Source: Mesostigma viride
Lineage: Eukaryota; Streptophyta; Mesostigmatophyceae; Mesostigmatales; Mesostigmataceae
Reading direction: 5' to 3'
Length of the DNA stretch: 64,000 bases
NCBI GenBank assembly: GCA_009746045.1
Contig: RPFO01000213.1
Coordinates: 11,261,593 to 11,325,592, forward strand
Shown: positions 63,123 to 64,000 of the stretch, piece by piece
Numbering within the stretch: position 1 is the first letter of the stretch
How the letters are laid out: every line of letters begins with the position of its first letter
Position numbers and translations under genes: made by a program
The notes under the pieces: model-generated
Database searches by the model: none
What the model was told of the DNA's origin: nothing
What the model saw: the letters and a program-made list of their open reading frames with translations, nothing else

Positions 63123-64000
63123 CCAGCTGGTTCAGGGACTTCTTGATGGGTGGCACTGGCGTGGCCACAGGCTCCCACTTGACAGAAAAAGCAGGCACAC
63201 GACAGAGGGTGAGCACATAAGACAACACCTTGTCCCATTGCCAGTCCACGTAGTCGAACTGGGAGAAGTGCTTGTCCACATCCAGTCGCACGTGTGGAGC
63301 CATGCCATGCAGTAGTCTGTGAAGCGCCTCTGCGTCAGAGCATTGGGGAATCTTGGCTCTAAGGTTGGTGAATTGCTCCACGAACTGTGGCAGCGTCAAA
63401 CCAGCCTGCGTACAGTTAGCCAGTGCGTCCCGATCCATGCGAAGCTGATCCTGGGGTAACAGAAACCGGCGAAAGCCCAATAGGAGAGAGGGGAGGTCGG
63501 TACACGCACGTCCAGCCACAGAACGCAAAAACTCATCAAAACGGTCGCTGGCACTGTCGCTCATCCGCTGCCTAACCATTCTCTTCTGGATGTCCATCGT
63601 GAGACGTTCCTCTGCCTTGGGCCCGTAGTTGGCGAAGTGGATAGCGAAGACATCCTGAAACTTGGTGGAGAAATGGTCGAAGCTGCGATGGGTAAGGTTG
63701 GTCAGCGATAGCTTGTCTACCGACTCCACCTTGGGAAAAGGAACAGTACGAGGATACAAAGACGTGAGCTCCATCACTGGGGCGTGTGGTGCATTCTGAC
63801 TCTCCGGCAATGTCGCAGCCACCGAGAGCCGTGGAGGCTCATGCCCCTGTGCATCTGTCCCTTCATCAACAAAAGGAGCGTCAACCGCATATACCCTTCG
63901 TATACCCAGTGTTGGAGACGGTTGATCCACGAAAACAGACTCTCCATCGCCCGCCTGCCCTTGCGACTCAAGTTGCTGCACACGCGCAATAGTCCTACCC
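63079..64000 (-). CDS. Chromovirus Gag, capsid part (5' end outside the window)
   Basis: The frame is open from the window edge to a stop at 63079, at least 306 codons. It holds a helical capsid-like region (RSFDHFSTKFQDVFAIHFAN, FDEFLRSVAGRACTDLPSLL, LTLPQFVEQFTNLRAKIPQC). No start is visible: the frame remains open upstream to base 64000. Confidence 0.7.
   Translation of the reverse strand, partial: GRTIARVQQLESQGQAGDGESVFVDQPSPTLGIRRVYAVDAPFVDEGTDAQGHEPPRLSVAATLPESQNAPHAPVMELTSLYPRTVPFPKVESVDKLSLTNLTHRSFDHFSTKFQDVFAIHFANYGPKAEERLTMDIQKRMVRQRMSDSASDRFDEFLRSVAGRACTDLPSLLLGFRRFLLPQDQLRMDRDALANCTQAGLTLPQFVEQFTNLRAKIPQCSDAEALHRLLHGMAPHVRLDVDKHFSQFDYVDWQWDKVLSYVLTLCRVPAFSVKWEPVATPVPPIKKSLNQLDDLLGSSMLGSHPG

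Larger units (their letters stand above)
55962..64000 (-). mobile_element. Ty3/gypsy chromovirus, decayed, 5' end outside the window
   Basis: The minus-strand element has its 3' LTR at 55962-56664, a polypurine tract at about 56665-56678, an extra ORF (57069-58325), integrase with chromodomain-like end, RNase H, reverse transcriptase, protease and gag up to the window edge. The order PR-RT-RH-IN defines Ty3/gypsy, and the C-terminal region of the integrase with YEVERLLAHR and KVHWKG fits a chromodomain. At least six frame changes lie between gag and the end of integrase. The 5' LTR should lie beyond 64000. Confidence 0.85.

Overview
The window looks like nuclear DNA of a green alga, probably a flagellate chlorophyte of Chlamydomonadales type. 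This is inferred from GC-rich exons with GTGAGT/GTGCGT-type 5' splice sites inside long, repeat-filled introns, from a cilium protein gene, and from LINEs and a Ty3/gypsy chromovirus. There is no bacterial gene layout. The species cannot be named from the sequence.

Region by region: (i) 1-5,550 is transposon debris, including a half-LINE ORF1 copy split by a 5'-truncated LINE with a perfect 11-bp target duplication. (ii) 5,551-24,642 (minus strand) is one gene that I assembled by hand from 17 exons. All 16 splice junctions keep phase and the joined exons give an uninterrupted 1,081-residue protein. I read it as the armadillo-like cilium/flagellum protein CFAP69. Its introns hold a 122-bp perfect palindrome, a 590-bp GAA/GGA tract, a 42-copy 26-bp minisatellite and others, and about 11 of 16 introns contain degenerate copies of the neighbouring exon-intron junction. 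(iii) 25,146-30,873 holds two minus-strand LINE copies between 16-bp direct repeats. (iv) 32,162-33,505 (plus) is a single-exon gene for a conserved-looking protein with an alkaline-phosphatase-superfamily-like N terminus. (v) 34,000-47,800 is a nest of LINE pieces with several datable insertions. It includes a complete TSD-flanked ORF1-only half-LINE with an intact ORF1, a REL-endonuclease LINE piece inside another LINE, a possible hAT-like element inside an ORF1, and a 1.9-kb DNA transposon inside a LINE 5' UTR. (vi) 47,823-52,845 is one (GAAAT)n array broken by a 2.0-kb element with identical 284-bp ends and by a second copy of the 1.9-kb transposon. (vii) 55,962-64,000 is a frameshifted chromovirus on the minus strand with its 3' LTR, polypurine tract and an extra open 418-codon ORF between integrase and the LTR.

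Only two host genes are supported. The rest is mobile DNA whose nested order can be read from target duplications. A recurring theme is a short 3'-terminal hairpin with a CAAC loop (CTCC-CAAC-GGAG or CTCCC-CAAC-GGGAG) followed by a (TTAA)n-type tail. It is shared by LINEs and ORF1-only elements, which suggests one reverse transcriptase mobilises several families. No RNA genes, CRISPR arrays or operons were found.
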